DNA from: Ectorhizobium quercum
GTDB lineage: Bacteria; Pseudomonadota; Alphaproteobacteria; Rhizobiales; Rhizobiaceae
Length of the DNA stretch: 64,000 nt
Direction of reading: 5' to 3'
Assembly: GCF_026552795.1 (NCBI RefSeq)
Contig: NZ_JANFPI010000002.1
Location: forward strand, 434,001-498,000
The notes under the pieces were generated by a model. It was not told the DNA's origin and did not search any database. It saw only the letters and a program-made list of their open reading frames with translations. Shown one piece after another: positions 44,988-53,939 of the stretch. Made by a program: the position numbers and the translations under genes. How positions within the stretch are numbered: the stretch's first letter is position 1; every line of letters starts with the position of its first letter.

Positions 44988-45512
44988 ATGAACCTCACCC
45001 TCAAGCGCGGTCTCGCCGCAGCCCTTGTCACCTTCGCCGGTTTTTCCGCAGCACTCGCCCACGGCTTCACCGTCGGCGACCTGGAGATCGGCCATCCCTG
45101 GTCCAGGCCCACTGTCGCCGGCGCGACGGTCGGCGGCGGCTACCTGACGATCACCAACGAAGGCACGGCGGACGACCGCCTCGTCTCCGTCTCCACCGAC
45201 CGCGCCGGGGCCGCGCAGCTTCACGACATGAAGGTCGAGGACGACGTCATGAAGATGCGCGAAATCGAGGACGGCATCGCCGTTCCGGCCGGCCAGACGG
45301 TCGAGCTGAAACCCGGCGGCCTGCATGTCATGTTCCTGAACCTGTCGCAGCCCTTCGCCGAGGGCGAGAAGATCAAGGCGACCCTGACCTTCGAGAAGGC
45401 CGGCACCGTCGAGGTCGAGTTCGTCGTCCAGCAGCCGCGCGGCGAGGAACACGGCGACGCACATGCAGGCCACGGCGCGCAGGACGATCATTCCGCCCCC
45501 AAGGCGCCCTGA
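44988..45512 (+). CDS. pcuC: Periplasmic copper chaperone PCu(A)C
   Basis: This 174-residue protein has a signal peptide ([14 protein letters not shown]) and a PCu(A)C domain. Copper ligands are in the H-(x)10-M-(x)21-H-x-M pattern; here [18 protein letters not shown] and [21 protein letters not shown] are visible. A His-rich tail ([16 protein letters not shown]) may hold extra copper. PCu(A)C delivers Cu(I) to the CuA or CuB centre of cytochrome oxidase together with Sco proteins. It is paired with the DUF2946 gene and ends in a hairpin terminator. Confidence 0.93.
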   Translation: MNLTLKRGLAAALVTFAGFSAALAHGFTVGDLEIGHPWSRPTVAGATVGGGYLTITNEGTADDRLVSVSTDRAGAAQLHDMKVEDDVMKMREIEDGIAVPAGQTVELKPGGLHVMFLNLSQPFAEGEKIKATLTFEKAGTVEVEFVVQQPRGEEHGDAHAGHGAQDDHSAPKAP

Positions 45513-45520
45513 CGACGAAG

Positions 45521-45553
45521 GCGGCCGGGCGGCACCATGCCCGGCCGCGTTTC
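45521..45553 (+). terminator. Terminator of pcuC
   Basis: GCGGCCGGGC (45521-45530) pairs with GCCCGGCCGC (45539-45548) around an 8-nt loop and is followed by GTTT. Confidence 0.8.
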
Positions 45554-45724
45554 CACCTGCCCAACGGCTGGCGAATCAGACGTCCAAAGTCTCGACTTTC
45601 CGTAAAAATCAACGGCTTGGATATTGCCGATTGGCACTTGCTTTATTCCAAAGCATTGCCCAAGATTGCGGCATTTCTTTCACGCGCCATTCCGGTCGCG
45701 CAAGGGTTCAAGGCACGGGGCAGC

Positions 45725-48700
45725 ATGTCTATCAAAGCCAGCATCTATCACCTGACCCACTACAAATACGACAATCCCGTCCAGCTCGGACCGCAAATCA
45801 TACGCCTGAAACCGGCCTCCCATTCCAAGACCAAGGTCCTCTCCCATTCGCTGAAAGTCACCCCCGCCAATCACTTCGTCAATCTCCAGCAGGACCCTTA
45901 CGGCAACTATCTCGCCCGCTACGTCTTTCCCGAACCCGCGACCGAACTGAAGATCGAAGTCGACCTCGTCGCCGACATGACGGTCTACAATCCGTTCGAT
46001 TTCTTCGTCGAGGAAGAGGCGACCAAATGGCCCTTCAGCTATCCCGAAACGCTGGCCGAGGACCTGTCGATCTATCGCAAGGCCGAACCCGCCGGCCCCC
46101 TGTTCGAGGACTTCCTCGCATCGGTCGACCAGACACCGGGTCAGCTCACCGTCGACATGGCGGTCGGCCTCAATGCCCGCCTGCAACAGGAAATCGGCTA
46201 CGTCATCCGCATGGAGCCGGGCGTTCAGGAACCGGAGGAGACGCTGGCGGTCCGTAAAGGGTCCTGTCGCGACACGAGCTGGCTTCTGGTCAATCTGTTG
46301 CGCCGCCTGGGCTTCGCCGCCCGCTTCGTGTCCGGCTATCTGATCCAGCTCGCGCCCGACATCAAGGCGCTCGACGGCCCCTCCGGCACGGAGGTGGATT
46401 TCACCGACCTGCACGCCTGGGGGGAAGTCTACCTGCCGGGCGCCGGCTGGGTCGGCCTCGACCCGACATCCGGCCTGCTCACCGGCGAAAGCCACATTCC
46501 GCTGGCCGCCACGCCGCATTACAGGAACGCCGCGCCGATCTCCGGCGGCTATTTCGGCCACGCCGAGACCGAATTCGCCTTCGACATGCAGGTCGCCCGC
46601 GTCGCCGAGCATCCGCGCATCACCAGGCCGTTCAGCGACGAGAGCTGGCAGGCGCTCGACGCGCTCGGCGAGGAGGTGGACCGCGTTCTCGTGGAGGAGG
46701 ACGTGCGCCTGACGATGGGCGGCGAGCCGACCTTCGTTTCCATCGACGACTTCCAGTCCGACGAATGGAACACCGCCGCCGTCGGCCCGACGAAGCGCGA
46801 CCGCGCCGACGTCCTCATCCGCCGCCTGCACGCGAAATTCGCCCCCGGCGGCTTCCTGCATTACGGCCAGGGCAAATGGTATCCGGGGGAATCCCTGCCG
46901 CGCTGGACCTTCTCGCTCTACTGGCGCAAGGACGGCCTGCCGATCTGGAGCAACCCGGACCTGATCGCCGCCGAGGCACGCGACTACGGCGTCACCCATG
47001 AGGACGCATCGCGCCTGTTACAGGCCATCGCCGTCGAACTCGACCTCGATGCCGGCAATGTCGCGGCGGCCTACGAGGACCCGGCAGAATGGATCGTCAA
47101 GGAGGCCAATCTCCCGGAAAACGTCGATCCGTCCAATTCGAAGCTCAAGGACCCGGAAGAGCGCAGCCGTATCGCAAGGGTGTTCTCGCGCGGCCTGACG
47201 GAGCCCGCCGGTTACGTGCTGCCGGTGCAGGCGTGGCAGAACCGCGCCTCCGGCCGGACCTGGGTCAGCGAGATGTGGAGCACGCGGCGCGGTCGCCTCT
47301 ATCTCATCCCCGGCGACAGCCCGGTCGGCTTCCGCCTGCCGCTGAACGCGCTGCCCTACATCGCGCCATCCCTGTATCCCTATATCAATCCGGCCGATCC
47401 GACCGTCGAAAAGCCGCCGCTTCCCGATTTCTCGACCGGAGAAAAGGCCCGCGTCATGCCGGCCTATTCGTTCCAGGCCGACACGCCGCAGCAGCAATCG
47501 CTCGGCCAGTCCTACGAGGAAATCGGCGGGCGCGTGCGCACCGCGATCTCCGTAGAGGTGCGGGACGGCCGCCTGTGCATCTTCATGCCGCCGACCGCGG
47601 AACTGGAGGATTATCTCGATCTCGTCGCCTCGACGGAACGCGCCGCCGCGGCGCTCGGCCTGCCGGTCCATATCGAAGGCTACACACCGCCGCAGGACGA
47701 ACGGCTGAACGTCATCCGCGTCGCCCCCGATCCCGGCGTCATCGAGGTCAACATCCACCCGGCCTCGGACTGGAAGGGCTGCGTCGAAACCACGACGGCC
47801 ATCTACGAGGAAGCGCGCCAGTCGCGGCTGGGGGCCGACAAGTTCATGATCGACGGCCGCCACACCGGCACCGGCGGCGGCAACCACGTCGTCGTCGGCG
47901 GCGCCAGCCCGAACGACAGCCCGTTCCTGCGCCGGCCGGACCTCCTGAAGAGCCTCGTGCTGCACTGGCAGCGCCACCCCTCCCTCTCCTACCTGTTCTC
48001 CGGCCTGTTCATCGGCCCGACCAGCCAGGCGCCGCGCATCGACGAGGCCCGCCATGATTCGCTCTACGAACTGGAAATCGCGCTGGCGCAGATACCGCAC
48101 CCGCATTCCGGCCACCTGCCGCCGCTGCCCTGGCTGGTGGACCGGCTGTTCCGCAACCTCCTGATCGACGTGACGGGCAACACCCACCGCGCCGAGATCT
48201 GCATCGACAAGCTGTTCTCGCCGGACGGCCCGACCGGCCGCCTCGGCCTCGTCGAGTTCCGCGGCTTCGAGATGCCGCCGAACGCGCGCATGTCGCTCGC
48301 CCAGCAATTGCTGGTGCGCGCCCTCATCGCCCGGTTCTGGAAGAACCCCATCGGCGGCAATTTCGTCCGCTGGGGCACGGCGCTGCACGACCGCTTCATG
48401 CTGCCGCACTACGTCTGGGCCGATTTCCTCGACGTGCTGGCCGACCTCAGCGACAACGGCTTCGATTTTCGCCCGGAATGGTTCGCCGCCCAGCTCGAGT
48501 TCCGCTTCCCCTTCTGCGGCGAGGTGGAGTACGAAAATTCCCGCCTCGAACTGCGCCAGGCGCTCGAACCCTGGCATGTCATGGGAGAGGAAGGTGCCAT
48601 CGGCGGCACCGTACGCTATGTCGATTCGTCGGTCGAGCGCCTTCAGGTCAAGCTCGAATCGGCCAATCCCGAGCGCTACAGGGTGGCCTGCAACGGCCGC

Positions 48701-49054
48701 GCCGTGCCGCTGACGCCAACGCCGATCTCCGGCATCTCGGTGGCCGGCGTGCGCTACAAGGCATGGCAGCCGGCCTCCGGCCTGCATCCGGCCCTGCCCG
48801 TCGACACGCCGCTGACCTTCGACATTTATGACACATGGTCGAACCGTTCCATCGGTGGCTGCATCTACCATGTTGCCCATCCGGGCGGACGCAACTATGA
48901 GACCTTCCCGGTCAACGGCAACGAGGCCGAGGCGCGCCGCCTGGCGCGATTCGAACCCTGGGGGCACACGGCGGGCAGCTATATGCTGCGGCCCGAACGC
49001 GTGGCCGAGGAATTTCCGCTGACCCTTGACCTGAGAAGGCCGCAAGGATTCTGA
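45725..49054 (+). CDS. Transglutaminase-like protein fused to DUF2126
   Basis: A 1109-residue protein. The N-terminal part (1-300) is a bacterial transglutaminase-like domain with full triad: Cys181 in [20 protein letters not shown], His230 in [11 protein letters not shown] and Asp246 in [10 protein letters not shown]. From about 320 the long DUF2126 region follows ([80 protein letters not shown]), which resembles a glutamine-synthetase/amidoligase-type fold in published domain analyses. It begins a cluster with ATP-grasp/alpha-E and a second transglutaminase, thought to build and cut a peptide. No signal peptide is seen. Confidence 0.93.
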   Translation: MSIKASIYHLTHYKYDNPVQLGPQIIRLKPASHSKTKVLSHSLKVTPANHFVNLQQDPYGNYLARYVFPEPATELKIEVDLVADMTVYNPFDFFVEEEATKWPFSYPETLAEDLSIYRKAEPAGPLFEDFLASVDQTPGQLTVDMAVGLNARLQQEIGYVIRMEPGVQEPEETLAVRKGSCRDTSWLLVNLLRRLGFAARFVSGYLIQLAPDIKALDGPSGTEVDFTDLHAWGEVYLPGAGWVGLDPTSGLLTGESHIPLAATPHYRNAAPISGGYFGHAETEFAFDMQVARVAEHPRITRPFSDESWQALDALGEEVDRVLVEEDVRLTMGGEPTFVSIDDFQSDEWNTAAVGPTKRDRADVLIRRLHAKFAPGGFLHYGQGKWYPGESLPRWTFSLYWRKDGLPIWSNPDLIAAEARDYGVTHEDASRLLQAIAVELDLDAGNVAAAYEDPAEWIVKEANLPENVDPSNSKLKDPEERSRIARVFSRGLTEPAGYVLPVQAWQNRASGRTWVSEMWSTRRGRLYLIPGDSPVGFRLPLNALPYIAPSLYPYINPADPTVEKPPLPDFSTGEKARVMPAYSFQADTPQQQSLGQSYEEIGGRVRTAISVEVRDGRLCIFMPPTAELEDYLDLVASTERAAAALGLPVHIEGYTPPQDERLNVIRVAPDPGVIEVNIHPASDWKGCVETTTAIYEEARQSRLGADKFMIDGRHTGTGGGNHVVVGGASPNDSPFLRRPDLLKSLVLHWQRHPSLSYLFSGLFIGPTSQAPRIDEARHDSLYELEIALAQIPHPHSGHLPPLPWLVDRLFRNLLIDVTGNTHRAEICIDKLFSPDGPTGRLGLVEFRGFEMPPNARMSLAQQLLVRALIARFWKNPIGGNFVRWGTALHDRFMLPHYVWADFLDVLADLSDNGFDFRPEWFAAQLEFRFPFCGEVEYENSRLELRQALEPWHVMGEEGAIGGTVRYVDSSVERLQVKLESANPERYRVACNGRAVPLTPTPISGISVAGVRYKAWQPASGLHPALPVDTPLTFDIYDTWSNRSIGGCIYHVAHPGGRNYETFPVNGNEAEARRLARFEPWGHTAGSYMLRPERVAEEFPLTLDLRRPQGF

Positions 49055-49060
49055 TAGACG

Positions 49061-51481
49061 ATGGCGAAGATACCGGCCACCGAGCGCAAGAACAAAGTCA
49101 GGACCGCGGTGGTCGAGGCCCATCCGGCGCTGGACTATCGCGCCCTGCCCGGCATTGCCGACGAGATGGTCGATACCGCCGGCAACGTGCGCCCGGTCTG
49201 GCAGCCGATGCTGTCGGCGCTATCGCGCATGAGCGCCCATGAACGCCACGAACGTTTCGCCCGCGCCGACCGGTATCTGCGCGATGCGGGCGTGTTCTAC
49301 CGCGCCTATGGCGCCGAGGGGGGTGCCGAGCGCCCGTGGCCGATCAGCCATATCCCGGTGCTGATCGCCGAAAAGGAATGGGAAGCGCTGGCCGAGGGCC
49401 TCAGGCAGAGGGCCGAGCTGCTCGAAAAGGTCGCCGCCGACATCTACGGCGACAACGATCTGGTGCGCGAAGGGTTTCTTCCCCCCGCGCTGATCGCCTC
49501 CAACCCCGAGTTCCTACGCCCGCTCGTCGGCGTCGCGCCGCGCGGCGGTCATTACCTGCATTTCTGTTCGTTCGAGATCGGCCGGGGGCCGGACGGGAAC
49601 TGGTGGGTTCTCGCCGACCGCACGCAGGCGCCTTCGGGCGCCGGTTTTGCATTGGAAAACCGCGTGGCGACCGCCCGCGCCTTTTCCGACATCTATGCGG
49701 AAAGCCACGTCCACCGGCTCGCCTCGTTCTTCGGCGCCTTCCGCAACGCGCTTCAGGCCTGCAAGAAGTCGAATGACGACCGCATCGCCGTGCTGACGCC
49801 CGGCCCGGCCAACGAGACCTATTTCGAACACGCCTATATCGCCCGCTATCTCGGCTTCATGCTGCTGGAGGGAGAAGACCTCGCCGTCGTCAACAACCGC
49901 GTGATGGTGCGCACGGTTTCCGGCCTCAAGCCCATCAGCGTGTTGTGGCGCCGCCTCGACGCTTCCTATTCGGACCCGCTCGAACTCAACCAGAGTTCGC
50001 GGATCGGCACGCCCGGACTGACGCAGGCCATCCGCTCCGGCAGCGTGACGATGGTGAACGCGCTGGGGTCCGGCATCCTCGAGACGCGCGCCTTCCTCGC
50101 CTTCCTGCCGGCCCTTTGCCACAAGCTGCTCGGCGAGGAACTGAAGCTGCCGTCGATCGCCACCTGGTGGTGCGGCCAGGAAGCCGAGCGCGATCACGTC
50201 TCGCGCAGCATCGACCGCATGGTGATCGGCCCGGCCTATTCCTGCCTGCCCTTCTTCGACGACCACGGCCAGTCCGTGCTCGGCTCGACCCTTCGCCGCA
50301 CCGCAAAGACCTCGATGGCCGAATGGCTGGCGAGCGACGGCGCCCGCCTCGTCGGACAGGAAGCGGTGACGCTTTCGACCACGCCCGCCTTCATCGACGG
50401 CAAGCTGACGCCGCGCCCCATGTCGCTGCGCGTCTTTGCGGCGCGCACCGCCGACGGCTGGCAGATCATGCCGGGCGGCTTCGCCCGCATCGGCTCGGGC
50501 GACGACGTCGCCGCCATCGCCATGCAGTCGGGCGGCATGGCCGCCGATGTCTGGATCGTCTCGAACAAACCCGTGGACGCCACGACGCTTCTGCCGCCGG
50601 AGCAGGAATTCGCCCGCAACCTGCCGGGCGCGCTGCCCAGCCGCGCCGCCGACAACCTGTTCTGGCTCGGCCGCTACATCGAGCGGGCGGAAGGGGCGCT
50701 GCGCATCCTGCGGGCATGGCATTCGCGTTTCGCGGAGAATGCCGATCCCTCGCAGCCGCTGCTCGCCTATGTCTCGGACTATCTCGCGGCCATCGACGTC
50801 GATTCGCAGGAAGGCGTGCCGGAAAGCCTGATGCGCAACATCGACAGCGCCGTCTATTCCGCCAGCAACATCCGCGACCGCTTCTCGCCGGACGGCTGGC
50901 TGGCCCTGACGGACTTGGCCAAGACCGCCCGGCGCTTCCACGAAAAGGTGCAGCCGGGCGACGACGCCTCGCACGCCATGACCATCCTCCTGCGCAAGCT
51001 GGCGGGCTTTGCCGGTCTCGTGCATGAAAACATGTACCGCTTCACCGGCTGGCGCTTCCTGACCATCGGGCGCATGCTGGAACGCGGCCTGCACATGACC
51101 CGCCTTCTCGGCCACATGTCGCAGGAAGATACACCCGATGGCGCGCTGGACATGATTCTCGAAATCGGCGACAGCGTGATGACGCACCGCCGCCGCTACA
51201 ACGTCTCGACCGCCCGCCTGACCGTGACGGACCTTCTGGCGCTCGACCCGCTCAACCCGCGCTCGATCCTGTTCCAGATGAACGAGATCCGCCAGGAGGT
51301 GGAGCAACTGCCGCAGGCTTTCGTCAACGGCCAGATGTCGACCTTCTATCGCGAGGCCATGCGCATGCAGGCCAACCTCGCCGTCATGACGCCCGAGGCC
51401 ATGAATGCCACCGTCTACCGGCAGCTCGAACAGGATATGGAACGCCTGTCCGACCTGCTGGCCAAGACCTATCTGAGCTGA
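49061..51481 (+). CDS. Circularly permuted ATP-grasp ligase fused to alpha-E domain
   Basis: An 806-residue fusion. Residues about 60-500 are a circularly permuted type-2 ATP-grasp (DUF404/DUF407) with WPISHIPVLIAEKEW, VLADRTQAPSGAGFALENR (nucleotide-binding element), LTPGPANETYFEHAYIARYLGF and VWRP-like metal-site regions. From about 527 an alpha-E domain (DUF403) follows: LPSRAADNLFWLGRYIERAEGALRILRAW, then GLVHENMYRFTGWRFLTIGRMLERG. In many bacteria these are two genes. ATP-grasp ligases join carboxylates to amines, here predicted on a peptide. It starts six bases after the preceding stop. Confidence 0.94.
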   Translation: MAKIPATERKNKVRTAVVEAHPALDYRALPGIADEMVDTAGNVRPVWQPMLSALSRMSAHERHERFARADRYLRDAGVFYRAYGAEGGAERPWPISHIPVLIAEKEWEALAEGLRQRAELLEKVAADIYGDNDLVREGFLPPALIASNPEFLRPLVGVAPRGGHYLHFCSFEIGRGPDGNWWVLADRTQAPSGAGFALENRVATARAFSDIYAESHVHRLASFFGAFRNALQACKKSNDDRIAVLTPGPANETYFEHAYIARYLGFMLLEGEDLAVVNNRVMVRTVSGLKPISVLWRRLDASYSDPLELNQSSRIGTPGLTQAIRSGSVTMVNALGSGILETRAFLAFLPALCHKLLGEELKLPSIATWWCGQEAERDHVSRSIDRMVIGPAYSCLPFFDDHGQSVLGSTLRRTAKTSMAEWLASDGARLVGQEAVTLSTTPAFIDGKLTPRPMSLRVFAARTADGWQIMPGGFARIGSGDDVAAIAMQSGGMAADVWIVSNKPVDATTLLPPEQEFARNLPGALPSRAADNLFWLGRYIERAEGALRILRAWHSRFAENADPSQPLLAYVSDYLAAIDVDSQEGVPESLMRNIDSAVYSASNIRDRFSPDGWLALTDLAKTARRFHEKVQPGDDASHAMTILLRKLAGFAGLVHENMYRFTGWRFLTIGRMLERGLHMTRLLGHMSQEDTPDGALDMILEIGDSVMTHRRRYNVSTARLTVTDLLALDPLNPRSILFQMNEIRQEVEQLPQAFVNGQMSTFYREAMRMQANLAVMTPEAMNATVYRQLEQDMERLSDLLAKTYLS

Positions 51482-51488
51482 TCCGGCC

Positions 51489-52370
51489 ATGCTCTACGAC
51501 CTCTCGCTCACCATCGAATACGACTACGACACCGCCGCCTCGGGCGCACGCCACATCCTGCGCGTCCTGCCGCTGTCCATCCCGGGGCGGCAGCGCCTCA
51601 TCGCCGGTTCGGTCGGCATTCTTCCCGATCCCGACGAGAAATCCTCCTTCACCGATTTCTTCGGCAATCCGGCGTCGGCGATCATGTTCCGCTCGCAGCA
51701 CGATACGCTGGAGATCAGGATGCAGGCCCGGGTGCAGGTCGATCCGCCCGAGCCCGTCGCCGATCTGTCGCCGCTGGTCGGCGAGTTGAAGGACGATCTG
51801 GACACCGTCTGGTCGCTCGACGCGAACGCGCCGCATCATCTCGCCGGGCCGAGCCCGAGATTGCCCGACAGCCCGGAAATCGCGGCCTATGCCCGTTCCG
51901 CCGTCAGGCCGGGGCAGACGGTGCGCGAGGCGGCCTTCGAGATATGCCGGCGCATCCATGCCGACTTCAGATACGACCCCGAGGCGACGGAGGTCGACAC
52001 CCCCCCGGGCGAGGCCTTCAGGCTGAAGCGCGGCGTCTGCCAGGATTTCAGCCATGTCATGATCGTCGCGCTGAGAAGCCTCGGCATTCCGGCCGGCTAT
52101 GTCAGCGGCTTCCTGCGGACCATTCCCCCGCCCGGCAAGGAGCGGCTGGAGGGCGCCGACGCCATGCACGCGTGGGTGCGCGTCTGGTGCGGCGAAAGCC
52201 TGGGCTATATCGAACTCGATCCGACCAACGACATCCAGGCGAGCGGCGACCATATCGTCGTCGCCTATGGCCGCGACTATTCCGACGTCGCGCCCGTCAT
52301 CGGTGTCCTGAAAAGCTACGGAAAACACACGACGCAGCAGGCGGTGGACGTGATTCCGCTGAAAAACTGA
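51489..52370 (+). CDS. Transglutaminase-like cysteine peptidase-fold protein
   Basis: A 293-residue protein with an N-terminal beta domain (LYDLSLTIEYDYDTAASGARHILRVLPL) and a transglutaminase core (about 130-260). The triad is Cys184 in KRGVCQDFSHVMIVALRSLGIPAGYVSGF, His227 in DAMHAWVRVWC and Asp244 in IELDPTNDI. In this family the fold is more often a peptidase or amidase than a cross-linking enzyme. It is the third gene of the ATP-grasp cluster, seven bases after the fusion gene, and may cut or transfer the product made by it. Confidence 0.94.
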   Translation: MLYDLSLTIEYDYDTAASGARHILRVLPLSIPGRQRLIAGSVGILPDPDEKSSFTDFFGNPASAIMFRSQHDTLEIRMQARVQVDPPEPVADLSPLVGELKDDLDTVWSLDANAPHHLAGPSPRLPDSPEIAAYARSAVRPGQTVREAAFEICRRIHADFRYDPEATEVDTPPGEAFRLKRGVCQDFSHVMIVALRSLGIPAGYVSGFLRTIPPPGKERLEGADAMHAWVRVWCGESLGYIELDPTNDIQASGDHIVVAYGRDYSDVAPVIGVLKSYGKHTTQQAVDVIPLKN

Positions 52371-52461
52371 GCGATCCGTAAAATACGAGCGAGCCGCTTA
52401 AACACTTGTCCAGACTGACGGCCCATTTTGCGCTCACTGGCTGTTTTATGGGGTAAAGAGA

Positions 52462-53688
52462 ATGCTCGCCGACCGGAAGAATATGTCGCGCCTTTCCCGC
52501 ATGTTCCGGGACAGGAACGGCAACTTTGCGATCATGACCGCGCTCATGTTGCCTGCCGCACTTTTCACCGTCGGCATGACCGTGGATTTCCTCTACGCGC
52601 TCGACGTGAAGACCGAAGTTCAGACCGGCATCGACGCAGCCACACTCGCCGCATCGTCGGCAATGCTTTCGACGGACAAGACCTATACGACGACGCAGGC
52701 GGAAGCCGAGGGAAAGCAACTGCTCCTCGCACAGCTCAATCGTTCGCTGGCCAAGTTCGGCAACAAGACACTGGCCAGCGACCTGGAAAAGAACACAACC
52801 ATCAAGGTCGTGGAGACCGAGGACCCGAGCGGCACCGTCTACACCGCCACCGGAACGACGCGCATTGCCTTCCCGGTTAGCCCTTTCACCCGGCTCTTCA
52901 CGGGCGAAGCCATAACGATCCAGTCCTATGGCACCTCCCAGTCGGTGAAGCCGCAAAAGACGGGGCTTTCGATGTATCTGGTTCTCGACCGTTCCGGCTC
53001 CATGTCCTTCGTGACAGAAGAGAAGAATGACACGAAGTCGAAATGCGAAAACTACACCAGTTCGTCCTGGCCTAACAATGACACGAGCATCTCTGGATGC
53101 CGCATACGGAAGATCGAGGCACTCAAGGCGGCTGCGGGCAGCCTGTTCGCTTCGTTCAACGCCATAGACCCCAACAAGGACCTCGTGCGCGTCGGGGCCA
53201 TCGCCTATACGCACGACCCCTACACCGCACAGGCGCCCGAATGGGGCACCGCCAAGGCTAAAACCTATGTCGACGCGCTCCCTTACAAGCCGGAGGGAGG
53301 AACGGACGCGAGCAAGGTCATGAAAACCGCCTACGAAGCCCTGAAATCGACCAATAACAAAGAGAGCAGCGAACACGCCAAGAAAGGCAACTCGACGTTC
53401 AAGCGCTTTATCCTCCTGATGACCGATGGAGAAATGACCGGCTACAGCAATCAGTGGAACAGCGCTCTCGACAGCGCTACCCGGACGGTCTGCACGGATG
53501 CCAAGAAGGACGGCATCACCATCTACAGCGTGGCGTTCATGGCACCGCAGAAGGGCAAGGAAATGTTGAGCTTCTGCGCATCAGGTTCGTCATCCTACTA
53601 TGAGGCGACGAACATGCAAAGCTTGATCGCCGCCTTCAAGGACATCGCCAACAACGCGATGCAAAGCAGCGTGCGCCTGACCAACTGA
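52462..53688 (+). CDS. TadG-like pilus-type protein with von Willebrand A domain
   Basis: A 408-residue protein with a TadE/G-type N-terminus: a short basic start, RDRNGNFAIMTALMLPAALFTVGMTVDFLYALDVKTEVQTGIDAATLAASSAM, one membrane helix, then an extracellular part. A vWA domain (about 165-400) has the metal motif DRSGSMS (MIDAS), IRKIEALKAAAGSLFASFN and ILLMTDGEMTGYSN. It resembles TadG, which takes part in Flp-pilus assembly, but no tad/cpa genes are near. Its base use is richer in A and T than its neighbours. Alternative start at 52483. Confidence 0.9.
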   Translation: MLADRKNMSRLSRMFRDRNGNFAIMTALMLPAALFTVGMTVDFLYALDVKTEVQTGIDAATLAASSAMLSTDKTYTTTQAEAEGKQLLLAQLNRSLAKFGNKTLASDLEKNTTIKVVETEDPSGTVYTATGTTRIAFPVSPFTRLFTGEAITIQSYGTSQSVKPQKTGLSMYLVLDRSGSMSFVTEEKNDTKSKCENYTSSSWPNNDTSISGCRIRKIEALKAAAGSLFASFNAIDPNKDLVRVGAIAYTHDPYTAQAPEWGTAKAKTYVDALPYKPEGGTDASKVMKTAYEALKSTNNKESSEHAKKGNSTFKRFILLMTDGEMTGYSNQWNSALDSATRTVCTDAKKDGITIYSVAFMAPQKGKEMLSFCASGSSSYYEATNMQSLIAAFKDIANNAMQSSVRLTN

Positions 53689-53721
53689 ACCGGAACGGCT
53701 ATTGCAGGCGAAGGACCTTCA

Positions 53722-53757
53722 GGGCGGTATCCGACGATGCCGCCCCTTTCGGTTTTC
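53722..53757 (+). terminator. Probable terminator of the TadG-like gene
   Basis: GGGCGG (53722-53727) pairs with CCGCCC (53740-53745) across a 12-nt loop, followed by CTTTCGGTTTT. Confidence 0.6.
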
Positions 53758-53939
53758 CGGCCTCCGGCACACCCCCGAACCTCCGGAGACACCTGCTGCA
53801 ACTCCGCGCATCCATCATTCGTACGGGGCCATCAATCGTTTGTTGCAACGCCCCTCTATCGATGCATAAACTGCCGGTGCAAATCGCGCAGCAGATTGAC
53901 AGAATCAATGGTTTAGACCGCAAAACCTCCGGAGATCCC

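Noticed and set aside
45610..45650. Sigma-54-like promoter (TTGGCACTTGC) before the transglutaminase gene
   Set aside because: The GG and GC elements are not at the -24/-12 spacing; no alternative register in this stretch gives the required distance.
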